From: Gemmatimonadota bacterium | Lineage (GTDB): Bacteria; Gemmatimonadota; Gemmatimonadetes; Gemmatimonadales; GWC2-71-9 | Direction of reading: 5' to 3' | Length of the DNA: 48,822 bases | Assembly (NCBI GenBank): GCA_003222035.1 | Contig: QHUS01000062.1 | Span: 1 to 48,822, forward strand | Program-made: the position numbers and the translations under genes | Part shown: positions 7,901 to 16,393 of the stretch, one piece after another | Position numbering within the stretch: the first letter of the stretch is position 1 | Layout of the letters: each line of letters opens with the position of its first letter | Notes under the pieces: generated by a model | What the model saw: the letters and a program-made list of their open reading frames with translations, nothing else | Database searches by the model: none | What the model was told of the DNA's origin: nothing

Positions 7901-9268
7901 TCACTGGTCACCCACCGGAAGCCCGCTCGGCACCCGGGCGGGAACCAGCGCGGACAGATCCCGGGCCGACGGATCGGTCAGCGACTCGAGGAACGCCACC
8001 AGCTCGCCGATCTCCTGATCGTTCAGGCCGAGGGTCTGTCCCAGGCGACCGTCGAGCGTTGCCAGCACCGCGGTGATCGTGGTGCCGTCGCCGTGATACA
8101 TCAGCTGGAGCGCGGCGGGGAGCCCGGAAGGATCGTACTCCCGCAGGGTGCGCTGCACGTCGTTGTAGTGGTGCAGGACGGCCTCGAGCGTCGCAAACGC
8201 TCCGTCGTGCATATACGGCGCCGTCAGCTCCACGTTGCGCAGCGGCGTGACGCGGAACGCGAAACGATAGAACTCCTGGTTGAAGAGCGCGCCGCGACCG
8301 AAGTCGAGCGGCGCGCCGCTCCCCGTCCCGGGGCCGAGCTGCGGCACGCCGGCATTGGCGAACCCGTTCCCGCCGAGCAAGGGCCCCGAATGACAGCTGC
8401 CGCAGCGCGCTTTGTCGCTGAAGAAGAGCAGCGCTCCGCGCTTCTGCTCCGCGGTCAAGGCGGCGTCGTCGTGGGCCAGGTAGCGGTCGAACGGCGAGTC
8501 GAGCTTGGTGAGCGACTGGGTCTGGAACGCCGCGATGGCGGTGGCGGCGTGCTGGAAGCCCAGCGCGCTGGTCGGGGTGCCCGGAAATGCGGCGTTGAAC
8601 AGTGACACGTACTCCGGGATGGCGAGCAGGCGGCGCATGATCGCCTGCCACACGCCGACGAAGGCCGTGTCGTCGAAGTCCGCCAGCTCGTTCGGATTCC
8701 CGAAGCGGTCGCGGTCCCCGCGGTTGCCGCGCATCTCCTCGCGGCTCATCACGGGGAACATCGCCTGCGCGGCGAGCGCGCTCGGCAGGCCGGGCGGGAG
8801 GGCGGCGCCGGCAGGTGTGTTGAAGAAGCCCGCTCCCACGCCGGACACGCGACCGTCCAGGAACAGGTAGAACGCGCCCAGCCCGGTGTTGAGTAGCGTC
8901 GGTGCGTTGCGCGGAACGAACTGCCGTCCGGGCCCGAGGGTCCGCGACGCCCCTGTTCCGGTCCCGCCTGTCCCGATCGAAATCGTGATGCCGTCGGTCG
9001 CGTGCGCCGCCATGGTGTGACACGTGGCGCAGGCGATGTCGCGGTTGCCGCTCAGGACCTTGTCGAACATGAGGGCCTGCCCGAGGGTGACGAGCGCGGG
9101 CGGCTGCGTGGGAGGCGCGGCGATCGGCACCACGCCATACTGTCCCCCGAGGCGCTGCCGCAATTCGGCGTCGAGAGACGGCGGCGGATCGCCAGGCGTC
9201 TTCCACCCCTCGCAGCCCGACGCGAGCACGAGCAATCCGAGATAGGTCGTTCGTACGAGTCGTGTCAT
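7901..9268 (-). CDS. Dihaem cytochrome c peroxidase / MauG-like lipoprotein
   Basis: A 455-residue protein with two haem-c motifs, CATCH at 80-84 and CGSCH at 289-293, spaced as in the CcpA/MauG family. Other family stretches are visible: PRNAPTLLNTG, FLDGRVSG, and RNVELTAPYMHDGAFATLEAVLHHY, which carries the C-terminal haem region. The signal peptide ends LLVLASGC (Cys 19), predicting a lipoprotein. Bacterial members reduce peroxide or oxidise protein side chains in the periplasm. The substrate here is unknown. It starts 25 bases after the stop of the beta-barrel gene and is probably cotranscribed with it. It converges with the M48 gene with only one base between the stops. Confidence 0.88.
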   Translation of the reverse strand: MTRLVRTTYLGLLVLASGCEGWKTPGDPPPSLDAELRQRLGGQYGVVPIAAPPTQPPALVTLGQALMFDKVLSGNRDIACATCHTMAAHATDGITISIGTGGTGTGASRTLGPGRQFVPRNAPTLLNTGLGAFYLFLDGRVSGVGAGFFNTPAGAALPPGLPSALAAQAMFPVMSREEMRGNRGDRDRFGNPNELADFDDTAFVGVWQAIMRRLLAIPEYVSLFNAAFPGTPTSALGFQHAATAIAAFQTQSLTKLDSPFDRYLAHDDAALTAEQKRGALLFFSDKARCGSCHSGPLLGGNGFANAGVPQLGPGTGSGAPLDFGRGALFNQEFYRFAFRVTPLRNVELTAPYMHDGAFATLEAVLHHYNDVQRTLREYDPSGLPAALQLMYHGDGTTITAVLATLDGRLGQTLGLNDQEIGELVAFLESLTDPSARDLSALVPARVPSGLPVGDQ

Positions 9269-9293
9269 GATCGTGCGCCTCCCGTGACGCGGC

Positions 9294-10756
9294 TCACTTC
9301 AGCGGGACGGAGATGGAGACTTGATGGGTGACCACGTGAACGCCTTCGAGCGCCATCTGGGTCGCCGGGCCCGGGAACGGGAAGATGCCGTTCGGTCGTT
9401 GGTCGAGCGCCACGAAGCCCTGCGGGGCCTGCGGGATCATGCGATCCGTCCCGTGTGTCACTAGCCCGCGGTAGCGCAGCTCGAGATCCGCGAAGCGGAG
9501 GCTCACGCCCCACGTCGGAGTCCATTCGAGCCACGATTCTTCGAGACGCTGCGACGTAGCGGCGACCAGGTCCTGCTGCGAGAGATTGTAATGAACTGCG
9601 CGAACCATCAGTCCGAGCTGGAGTGCGAGCGTCTTCTCGAGCCGGACGGGCAGCACGTCATGGCTCACCCCCATGCGGAAGACGGCGTTCGAGAAGCGGA
9701 AGTCGTTTTCGAATGCCGTGTCCGACGTCGTGCTCCAGGCCGGCTGATAGACGAGGTCCATCCCGAACAGCGACGAGCCGTATGTGCGCGACACGCCGGC
9801 GCCGAGCTCGTAAGCATTGACGTGTCCCGGGTTGCGCGGAATGCTCAGCACGTCGTCGTTGGGAACGTTCGGTTGCGACACGCGATTCGCGGTCGCCAGC
9901 CAACCGATGCGCCATCCCCCCCCCCCAGCGGGTGCCCGTACTTGAGCTGCACGCCCCAGCGGTCGGTGACGTCGCGGTTGCGCTCGACCCGCGGAGTCTG
10001 AAGCAGCCGCTGGCTGCCCGGATCCCAGAACGTGTCCAGGAAGGTCACGTCGTGCGTCATGCGGAACCGGTCATAAACGACGATGGCGTCGAGCGACTGG
10101 CCGTTCAGCCATTCCTTCAGGAGCCCGAACCTCAGCTCGCTCGTTTCGCCGAACTGCTCGACCCGCGTGCTGCCGGGGTAGAGCATGTCGACCCCGTCGA
10201 TGGCCCGCAGCTTGGCCCAGCGGATGCTGGCGCCCAACGATAGCCCGGACCCCGGCAGCGTCGTGCCCAGCGTGGCGAACGCGAGCGCGTTGCCGTGGGT
10301 CTGCGCTTCGGGGCGCAGATCGGCCGCGCTCGGGGCGAGCTGGCCGCTTGTCTCAGCTAAGGGTTGCACGACACCGTCGAACTTCGGGGTACGCCGTCCC
10401 GCATCGAGCTGCTGGACCGCCAGCGCCAGGCCGCCAAACCACGTCCGGGCGGCCGTGAACAGCGCGAGCGGCAATGTGCGGCCCGCGCCCGCGTCGTCCG
10501 AGACGCCGTAGAACGTCGGAGATCCGAGGAGATGGGCGGTGCGGAGTCTGGCGCCCGTCGCCGGGTTGACGAAGGGATCGTGCAACGTGTCCGCGAGGGC
10601 GATCGACACGCCGCCCATGGCGAGGCCGAGCGATGGGAAGATGTCGAACTGGTCGGCCGGAACGAGGGGAACGGTCTGAATCGGGATGACTTGCGCCGCG
10701 GCAATTTCGGCGGCGGTGAACATCGCAACGGAGAGAGAGACGACGCGGCTCGACAT
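9294..10756 (-). pseudogene. Outer-membrane beta-barrel protein gene, frameshifted at an 11-G tract
   Basis: Two adjacent frames make up one protein. The N-terminal part starts at the ATG at 10756 with a signal peptide (SVAMFTAAEIAAAQ) and then FPSLGLAMGGVSIALADTL followed by DPFVNPATGARL. That pattern resembles PorV/FadL-type outer-membrane barrels. It runs to the G tract at 9916-9926 (C on the plus strand). The C-terminal part continues in another frame (GWRIGWLATANRVSQPNVPN onward) and ends in strands to the stop at 9294 (VVTHQVSISVPLK). One added or two removed Gs would restore a protein of about 487 residues. The start has a GAGGTG ribosome site. Frameshift by sequencing error, a true mutation or phase variation cannot be separated here. 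The gene precedes the MauG-like peroxidase gene. Confidence 0.78.
9916..9926. repeat. 11-base C/G homopolymer at the frameshift site
   Basis: Eleven consecutive Cs on the plus strand (Gs on the coding strand) lie inside the beta-barrel gene exactly where its two frames meet. With 11 Gs the upstream frame continues into PLGGGDGAS and ends unproductively. With 9 or 12 it would continue as PLGG(G/GG)WRIGW, joining the downstream part. Such tracts slip during replication and are also hard to sequence. Confidence 0.9.
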
Positions 10757-10823
10757 GCCACACCTCGCTCGGTCGGAGGGCCCTTGTACTCCCGATACCT
10801 CGCGAACCGAGCGCCGCGTCACA

Positions 10824-10852
10824 GGGCGCCGCGCGCGCCGATTGTGGCGCCC
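10824..10852. terminator. Weak hairpin downstream of the DUF2892 gene
   Basis: A 7-bp inverted repeat, GGGCGCC and GGCGCCC with a 15-base loop, sits 15 bases past the stop of the DUF2892 gene and upstream of the beta-barrel start. There is no T tract after it on either strand, so intrinsic termination is uncertain. It may only be a GC-rich structure. Confidence 0.3.
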
Positions 10853-10866
10853 GCGCGACGGGCGTC

Positions 10867-11241
10867 TCAGCTGTGTGCCGTATTCACGCCCAGCAACGCA
10901 TTGATCGGGCACACCCGCGTCCGGGCCGTCTGGAAGGCGCCGAGCGCCACGATGATCCCCCCGATCAGGCCCCAGTATCCTTTGTGTATCAGCGGTAGCC
11001 AGGCGTCGAGCACGGACAGGATCAGGAGCGGGTACCCGAAGGCAGCCGTGCCGTCCTTGAACCCGCCCATCGCGAACAGGATACCCACGTACATCATGGC
11101 GGCACACACAATCCACGTGAGAAAGCCGAGCGCCTGGAAGAAGCCGTCGAGCGCCGCGAGCCCGCCCAGCAGCGCGAGCGTGCCGGCGACGACGCGCGCC
11201 CGAGCGTCGAACGGACCGACGTTGATGCGAGCCTGCGCCAT
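10867..11241 (-). CDS. DUF2892 / YgaP-like small inner-membrane protein
   Basis: A 124-residue protein with four or so hydrophobic segments (for example VVAGTLALLGGLAAL, LTWIVCAAMMYVGILFAM and YWGLIGGIIVALGAF). The N-terminal INVGPFDARARVVAGTLALL and the C-terminal RVCPINALLGVNT are the hallmarks of the DUF2892 family, whose typical end is a CP(L/I)xxLLGxNT motif. In E. coli YgaP a similar segment follows a rhodanese domain; here the membrane part stands alone. The function of the stand-alone form is not known. The ATG is preceded by a GGAGG ribosome site (minus strand of TAGCGGAGGTGG). It is divergent from the CBS gene with 184 bases between. Confidence 0.85.
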   Translation of the reverse strand: MAQARINVGPFDARARVVAGTLALLGGLAALDGFFQALGFLTWIVCAAMMYVGILFAMGGFKDGTAAFGYPLLILSVLDAWLPLIHKGYWGLIGGIIVALGAFQTARTRVCPINALLGVNTAHS

Positions 11242-11425
11242 ACAGCCACCTCCGCTAGATGGGCTTTCTATTATATGGTCGGTTTCTCACCCTTCCACCG
11301 GCCTCCCACCGGGCTTTCCCTTTCCAATCACACCGCAGGGCGTTGGGAATCACAATCGTGATCACCGAGCTCGAGCGCATCGCGGTAAGGTGGCGCTCGC
11401 CGGCGCAGCGCGATAGTATGGAGCC

Positions 11426-11860
11426 GTGCCGGCGGTTCAGGACATCCTCAGCAGGAAGGGCAGCGCGATCATCTCCGTCACGCCGCAGGAAACGGTGCTG
11501 CGTGCCGCACAGTTGATGAACGAGCGCGGCATCGGGGGCCTCGTGGTGATCGAGGGCGGGCGTCTCGCGGGCATCTTCACCGAGCGGGACATTCTGCGGC
11601 GCGTGGTCGCGCAGCAACGCGATCCGGACGCGACCAAAGTCGCGGAGGTCATGACCGCCCCGGTGACCGCGTGCGCGCCGGAAACGTCCGTCGATGAGTG
11701 CGCCGCGATGATGACCGCCAAGCGCATTCGCCACCTCCCGGTCGTGGGAGCACAGGGTCTTTCAGGCGTGATCACGATCGGGGACGTGCTCGCCTTCCAG
11801 GTCCGGGAGCAGCAGTCGACGATCGACTACATGCACCATTTCATGTTCGATCTTCGGTAG
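11426..11860 (+). CDS. CBS-domain pair protein
   Basis: A 144-residue protein made of two CBS motifs, about residues 8-62 (AQLMNERGIGGLVVIEGGR then GIFTERDILRRVV) and 75-128 (MMTAKRIRHLPVVGAQG then GVITIGDVL). A CBS pair binds adenine nucleotides, AMP, ATP or SAM, and usually acts as a sensor for a partner. With no catalytic domain attached the partner is unknown. The start is a GTG at 11426; no strong ribosome site is visible. The next gene begins about 100 bases downstream on the same strand, so cotranscription is possible but not clear. The 184-base region upstream is AT-richer than its surroundings near its left end (around 11262-11285) and probably holds divergent promoters; I could not fix the boxes. 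Confidence 0.88.
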   Translation: MPAVQDILSRKGSAIISVTPQETVLRAAQLMNERGIGGLVVIEGGRLAGIFTERDILRRVVAQQRDPDATKVAEVMTAPVTACAPETSVDECAAMMTAKRIRHLPVVGAQGLSGVITIGDVLAFQVREQQSTIDYMHHFMFDLR

Positions 11861-11961
11861 CGTCCTCGGCTGGTAACGCACTATCCGGCAACGCTTTACT
11901 CGCAACGTAACACCCGTCGTTGTACGCCGTCCCCTCCGTTTCACATATTGGTGCCCCTCAA

Positions 11962-13440
11962 ATGGCGACCAAGGTTTGGCTGTTTCGGATCGTGCATCAG
12001 GACACGGGCAAGCCCGCGCAGGGCGTGCCCGTGACCGTGCTCGATAAGGCCAGCAACGCCGAAGGCCATTGGGTGAGCGACGCGGACGGCGTCGTCGCGA
12101 TCCCGCGGCGCGACACGCCGACGCTGCGGCTGCGGGTGGGCCTGCGGAGCGAGGATCCCATCGAGCTGACGACGACGACGTTGGGCGAGGAGCCGACGCC
12201 GCTGGCCGCGCCAAGCCAATTGCCGCCCACCGTCGGTCCTGCGGGGGAACGACCGCCCCGCGAGCTCCCGCGTGCCGCGACGCCGCCTCCCGGTGGAGCA
12301 GAGCAGCCCGAGGTGCCGGGCCATGTCTTGTACTTCCAGCGGCTCGTCGCGTTCGCTCCTGCCGCCGGCGCGCCGGTAGCGGACGTTTTGGGCGCGGCCA
12401 GCGACGGTCCCGGCGCCATGAGCTACGGGGCGCTGATCGAAGTGGAAGAGTACTGGCAGTCGCTGGGGGTGCTGTGGGGCGAGTTGCTGTACAGCGTGAC
12501 CCTCACGCCCGGGGACGAGGCGAAGCTCGCGGTGCTGGACGATCGCTGGCGGCGCGAGGCGGACGGGCGCGAGCGTCCGCTGCAGATCCTCGCCCGGATG
12601 GTGGGCACGTCGATGCTCGGGGATCTGATCACCACGATCCGGCCGGAACTGCAGCTCGATCCCCGGACGCTCGCCGAGCCGGAGCTCGAGGCCGTGGCGG
12701 CCGAGACGGTCCAGATGATGCGTGACCGCACAGAGCGCATGAGTCACGCGCTGCGCCGCCGCCCGCTCGGCGTGGTGGATGCGCCGGCCGATGCGCCAGC
12801 GACGGGCGCGGTGCGCCACGTGCGCAATACCACGCGCGACCGCCTGGTGACCTTCCACTTCTTCGAGCCGCTCGAACGCTTCAAGGTGGTGGTGCGGAGC
12901 CCGCGCGCACGCCCCGTGCTCCTCGTCCCGTTCCGCCTGCCGAATGTCGCGACGCCCGACGTGGTGCGACGCTTCGGCTACCTGTTCCGCCGCACCCTGC
13001 TCGACCGCAGCCTGGTGCCCGACCTGGAGCGCATGCTCGCCGGCGACGAGGCGGGCTCTCCCTCCTCGGGCACGCGTGGCCGGCTGCTCGAGCACCTCGA
13101 GGCAAACCTGCTGTACTACTCGACCGCGATCATCGCGGCGGGTGATTCCGCCGCGCGATACGTCGCGCTCTCCAAGCTGCGCGAGCCGGGCGGCCGACCC
13201 CTCACCGACGTCGTGGAGAACAGCGTGGTCGGCCGGGTCGGGAGCGCGATTGCCCTGCCGCTGCGCGACGCCCGCGAGCTGCCCGTCAAATGGCGCGACG
13301 CCTTCGTCGCGTATCAGGCGCATCCCCTGCGGGTGACGGATGGCTTCATCGTGACCATCCCGCATCCCGGCGTCTGGGTAAGCGCCCAGCCGCATGAGCC
13401 GATGCAGCAGCAGGCCGACACGCACGAGGCGGCCGGATGA
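11962..13440 (+). CDS. Unrecognised 492-residue protein with an N-terminal Ig-like/carboxypeptidase-regulatory-like domain
   Basis: No known family could be named with confidence. Residues 1-70 look like a beta-sandwich of the carboxypeptidase-regulatory type (FRIVHQDTGKPAQGVPVTVL then DADGVVAIPRRDTPTLRLRV). A proline-rich linker follows (about 75-125). The rest is mixed alpha/beta. One stretch, VRNTTRDRLVTFHFFEPLER, recalls the RNYNHSHALTV-type motif I remember from large uncharacterised bacterial proteins; that memory is weak. There is no signal peptide or membrane segment, so it is probably cytoplasmic. I chose the ATG at 11962, where the domain begins; another ATG-like start in frame lies 42 bases upstream. 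Its stop overlaps the next ATG as ATGA, so it is translationally coupled to the SH3 lipoprotein. Confidence 0.7.
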   Translation: MATKVWLFRIVHQDTGKPAQGVPVTVLDKASNAEGHWVSDADGVVAIPRRDTPTLRLRVGLRSEDPIELTTTTLGEEPTPLAAPSQLPPTVGPAGERPPRELPRAATPPPGGAEQPEVPGHVLYFQRLVAFAPAAGAPVADVLGAASDGPGAMSYGALIEVEEYWQSLGVLWGELLYSVTLTPGDEAKLAVLDDRWRREADGRERPLQILARMVGTSMLGDLITTIRPELQLDPRTLAEPELEAVAAETVQMMRDRTERMSHALRRRPLGVVDAPADAPATGAVRHVRNTTRDRLVTFHFFEPLERFKVVVRSPRARPVLLVPFRLPNVATPDVVRRFGYLFRRTLLDRSLVPDLERMLAGDEAGSPSSGTRGRLLEHLEANLLYYSTAIIAAGDSAARYVALSKLREPGGRPLTDVVENSVVGRVGSAIALPLRDARELPVKWRDAFVAYQAHPLRVTDGFIVTIPHPGVWVSAQPHEPMQQQADTHEAAG

Positions 13441-14207
13441 GCGCGCGATGCAGGTTGCTGCTGGCGGGGGTTGCAGTGGCACTCGTGGCCGGCGCGTGCA
13501 AGACGACTCCTGTGACGCCCCAGACCGCCCGCGATAGCGCCGGTGGAGGTGGCGGCGGATCACGGGCCGCGGCCCGTGACAGTGCGCTCGAGCAGCGAGT
13601 CGCGCGGCTCGAGCTGCGGCTCGTGGAACGGGATGCGCAGCTGGAAGATCTCCAGGCCCGGCTCGACGAGGCGCGTCAAGAGGTCGTGCGCACCATGGCG
13701 AAGCTTCAGACGATCGCGAGTCGCGCGGAGGCTGCGTCCGCGATGGCCGAAGCGGAGATCGCCATACAGAGTCTGCGCGCCGCGCCGGGCGCGGAGGCGG
13801 AGGGCGGCGTGGACCTCGCGCAGGCGAGCGCATTGCTCCAGCAGGCCAGTGCCGTATTCGGGAAACAGAACTACGGCGGCGCGCTGTACCTTGCGAACCA
13901 GGCCAAGAGCGTGGCGGGCATCGGTCGGAACCGGAGTGGGATCGCGGATCGAGCTCCACTCCGCCCCGGGGAAGTGGCCTTCGCCGTTCCGGTGAAACTG
14001 CAGGCCTCTAGCCGCGGCAACGTGCGCGACGGTCCCGGCGCGGGATTCAAGATTCTCTTCACGGTCGACCAGGGTGCCGATCTGCTCGGCTATTCGTACG
14101 TGGAGCAGTGGGTGCGGATTACCGCCGACAGCGGCAGGGGCGGCTGGATGTTTCTCGGTCTCCTCGGGCGGCGTGAGCGGCGGGAGCGGGAGGCCAGCGA
14201 CCGCTAG
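13437..14207 (+). CDS. Coiled-coil lipoprotein with a C-terminal bacterial SH3 domain
   Basis: A 256-residue predicted lipoprotein (signal ends LVAGACK, Cys 21). After a glycine-rich linker, residues of about 50-95 form a coiled coil rich in Leu, Glu and Arg (LELRLVERDAQLEDLQARLD). A helical region with a TPR-like stretch follows (SAVFGKQNYGGALYLANQAK, about 140-160). The last domain is SH3b-like (KLQASSRGNVRDGPGAGFK to WVRITADSGRGGWMFLGLL), of the type that binds cell-wall peptides. It is probably held at the envelope. Its start overlaps the stop of the unrecognised gene by four bases, suggesting a joint role. Its stop overlaps the stop of the converging cyclase gene through CTAG. Confidence 0.8.
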   Translation: MSARCRLLLAGVAVALVAGACKTTPVTPQTARDSAGGGGGGSRAAARDSALEQRVARLELRLVERDAQLEDLQARLDEARQEVVRTMAKLQTIASRAEAASAMAEAEIAIQSLRAAPGAEAEGGVDLAQASALLQQASAVFGKQNYGGALYLANQAKSVAGIGRNRSGIADRAPLRPGEVAFAVPVKLQASSRGNVRDGPGAGFKILFTVDQGADLLGYSYVEQWVRITADSGRGGWMFLGLLGRRERREREASDR

Positions 14208-15847
14208 GGGGCAGGCGGGGCGCGCAGCACGCGGTCCCGGCCCTCGCGCTTCGCACGATACAGCGCCGCGTCCGCGCGGGCGAGCAGGGCCTCGGGCGTG
14301 TCGCCGTCCTCGGGAAACTGGGCTACGCCGAAGCTGACGCTGAGCTTCCCCTTCGTCTTGTCCTCGCGGGCAAGGCGGGCGCGGATACGGTGCGCCGTTT
14401 CGATCGCCCCGGCCGCCTCCGTCTCGGCCAGCAACACCACGAACTCCTCGCCCCCGTATCGCGCGGCAGTGTCCACGTCCCGGGTCGCTTCCCGGAAGAT
14501 CGCCGCGACGCGCGCCAGCGCCTCATCGCCGGCCAGATGGCCGTAGGCGTCGTTGTACTCCTTGAAGTGATCGACGTCGCCCATCAGCAGTGCGCAGGGG
14601 TGCGCGAGGCGACGCGAGCGGCGCACCTCGTTGGCGAGGGCTTCCATGAGATAACGCCGGTTATACAGACCCGTGAGATCGTCCGTGATCGAGAGGCGCT
14701 CGAGCTCGCGCCGGCTCTCCTGCAGCCGCGCCACCATGTCGTTGAACACCTCGGTGACGTAGCGGAGCTCTCCCCCGCCCGCGACGGGCAACTGCACCTC
14801 GAGGTCTCCTCCGGCCACCCTGGCAGCGCCCCGCGTCAGGCGATCGAGCGGCCGCGTGATCAGTAGCGCCAGGAGGTAGGCGAGGAGGCCGACCACCACG
14901 AGCAGCGCCGCCAGGACCAGCGCGGTCACGTTCCGCAGGCGGGTCACCTGGCGATACGCGTCGGCCGCGGGCGTTTCCGCCAACACGGCCCAGTCGAGCT
15001 GCGGCACGCGCTTGAGGACGGCCACGACCTGGGTGCCGTCGACGCCACGCCCGGCCGCGGCGGCGCCTTCCCGCTCGAGCAGGCGGCGCACGATGGGGGC
15101 GTCGCCGGCAAGGCGCAGCAGATCCGTCGAGCCGGCAGGGGAGCCCACAATCTGCCGGCCCGCAGTCGTGACGAGATACACCCGACTCGCCTCGCCCCCG
15201 GCGAAGCGTCGCAACAGCCGATGCACCGCGCCCATGTCGAGCTTCACGGTCAGGGCGCCCAGGAATCGCCCACCGGTCTGGTAGATCGGCACGGCGAAGA
15301 CGATCGCGCCCTTGACGAGGGCCGAGTCCCAGTACGCTTCACCCACGACGGCGTTGTCGCGGCGAATCGCGTTCGCCCAGCCGGCGGGCAGATGTACAGT
15401 GGTCGGTTGCGGCGCGGTGCTCGCCAGCTCCTGTCCACCCGGGCTCACCACGAGGAGCTCCTGATAGTCGGTGAAGCGCTCCTGCACCGCGCGGAGATAG
15501 TCGGTGAGCCGGCGGTGCGCGCGCTCGCCGCCCGCGCGGGGAAGTCGGTCGACATTCTCCGACACCTCGTACGAGCTCGCGAACACGCGCAGCTCGTACA
15601 GCCGCTCCTTGATCCACAGGTCCAGCTCGCGCGCGGTCTGCGCGCTCACACTCTGCAGCTCCCCCGTGATCTTGGCCGTGAGCGAGCGCCGGTTCTCTAG
15701 ATAGGAGATCCAGCTCGTCGTGAAGGAGGGGATGAGCGTGGCGAGCAGCGCGAACACCAGCAGCTTGCCGCGAATCGTGTCGAGCCGCAGCGCCGGAAGG
15801 AACCGCGCGAAACCCCTAGAAGTTGGGCTCGTCTGCGGTGGGACCAT
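14204..15847 (-). CDS. Membrane-bound diguanylate cyclase (Cache-HAMP-GGDEF)
   Basis: A 547-residue two-pass membrane protein. A first membrane helix near residues 28-48 (GKLLVFALLATLIPSFTTSW) is followed by a periplasmic Cache-type sensor domain to about residue 300. A second helix (VTALVLAALLVVVGLLAYLL) leads into a HAMP domain (ITRPLDRLTRGAARVAGGDL). The C-terminal GGDEF domain is complete: DDLTGLYNRRYLMEAL, DVDHFKEYNDAYGHLAGDE and YGGEEF with GGEEF at 465-469. An RxxD inhibitory site, RDVD (456-459), lies five residues upstream of it. It should make cyclic-di-GMP in response to an extracytoplasmic ligand. The start overlaps the end of the DinB gene by 32 bases, so they are likely cotranscribed. 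Confidence 0.92.
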   Translation of the reverse strand: MVPPQTSPTSRGFARFLPALRLDTIRGKLLVFALLATLIPSFTTSWISYLENRRSLTAKITGELQSVSAQTARELDLWIKERLYELRVFASSYEVSENVDRLPRAGGERAHRRLTDYLRAVQERFTDYQELLVVSPGGQELASTAPQPTTVHLPAGWANAIRRDNAVVGEAYWDSALVKGAIVFAVPIYQTGGRFLGALTVKLDMGAVHRLLRRFAGGEASRVYLVTTAGRQIVGSPAGSTDLLRLAGDAPIVRRLLEREGAAAAGRGVDGTQVVAVLKRVPQLDWAVLAETPAADAYRQVTRLRNVTALVLAALLVVVGLLAYLLALLITRPLDRLTRGAARVAGGDLEVQLPVAGGGELRYVTEVFNDMVARLQESRRELERLSITDDLTGLYNRRYLMEALANEVRRSRRLAHPCALLMGDVDHFKEYNDAYGHLAGDEALARVAAIFREATRDVDTAARYGGEEFVVLLAETEAAGAIETAHRIRARLAREDKTKGKLSVSFGVAQFPEDGDTPEALLARADAALYRAKREGRDRVLRAPPAP

Positions 15848-16325
15848 AGACCGCGGGCACCGCGGCGTCGTTGAGGCGCAGATATACGGTGAGCTGGCCG
15901 CGATGGTGCGCCAGGTGATTGATCACGGTGCGCCGGTACACGGTGTACTTGGGGCTCGTGTCCACCGTCCGGCCGCCGACCTTGAACGCCCACGGCTGCT
16001 TGAACGTCGCATCGCTGGTCTTGGCGAGGGCGGCGCGCGCCGCCTTCACGTTGCGATCGAACAGTTCGAGAATCTGCTTCGCGCTGCCGAGCGCTTCGAA
16101 TTTGGGCGGGGGCCCACCCGGCGGCATGATGTCGAGCTCGTCCGTGGTCAGCGCGTTCACGGCCCAGCCCGGGAGCTCGGCGAGCAGTGTCGCGAGCCGG
16201 CCGAGCGTCATGGACTTGGGGTGCGGCTTCCAGCCGGTCTTACCGTCAGGGACGCGCTCGAGCACGCGGCGCGTGGCCGCCATCTCAGCATCGAACTCGG
16301 GGATCAACCACTCGGCGAGCGACAT
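15816..16325 (-). CDS. DinB-family protein (putative metal-dependent four-helix bundle)
   Basis: A 169-residue soluble protein with the DinB/YfiT four-helix-bundle pattern. The family's metal-binding histidines can be matched to the C-terminal helix INHLAHHRGQLTVYLRL and probably to a residue near the N-terminus (GWKPHPKSM). Members bind a divalent metal and act in thiol transfer or unknown small-molecule chemistry; most are uncharacterised. The protein ends with the stretch VPAVYGPTADEP, almost the same as the end of another DinB protein in this window at 32662-33147. A GGAGG ribosome site lies six bases before the ATG. Its end overlaps the cyclase gene by 32 bases. Confidence 0.87.
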   Translation of the reverse strand: MSLAEWLIPEFDAEMAATRRVLERVPDGKTGWKPHPKSMTLGRLATLLAELPGWAVNALTTDELDIMPPGGPPPKFEALGSAKQILELFDRNVKAARAALAKTSDATFKQPWAFKVGGRTVDTSPKYTVYRRTVINHLAHHRGQLTVYLRLNDAAVPAVYGPTADEPNF

Positions 16326-16393
16326 GCGCTGCCTCCGTCAGAGGCGGTCGAAGGGCCTCCCGCAAGTCGCGAAGGTACTAGTCCGACGGAGGA

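Noticed and set aside
6454..7911. A 485-residue open frame on the minus strand
   Set aside because: Antisense to the M48 gene with an intact HEIGH site.
10757..11116. An upstream extension of the beta-barrel frame
   Set aside because: The extra 120 residues overlap the DUF2892 gene in another frame, and a signal peptide begins at the ATG at 10756.
11941..13959. A 672-residue open frame on the minus strand
   Set aside because: Antisense to the unrecognised protein and SH3 lipoprotein genes; low-complexity composition, no domain, no ribosome site.
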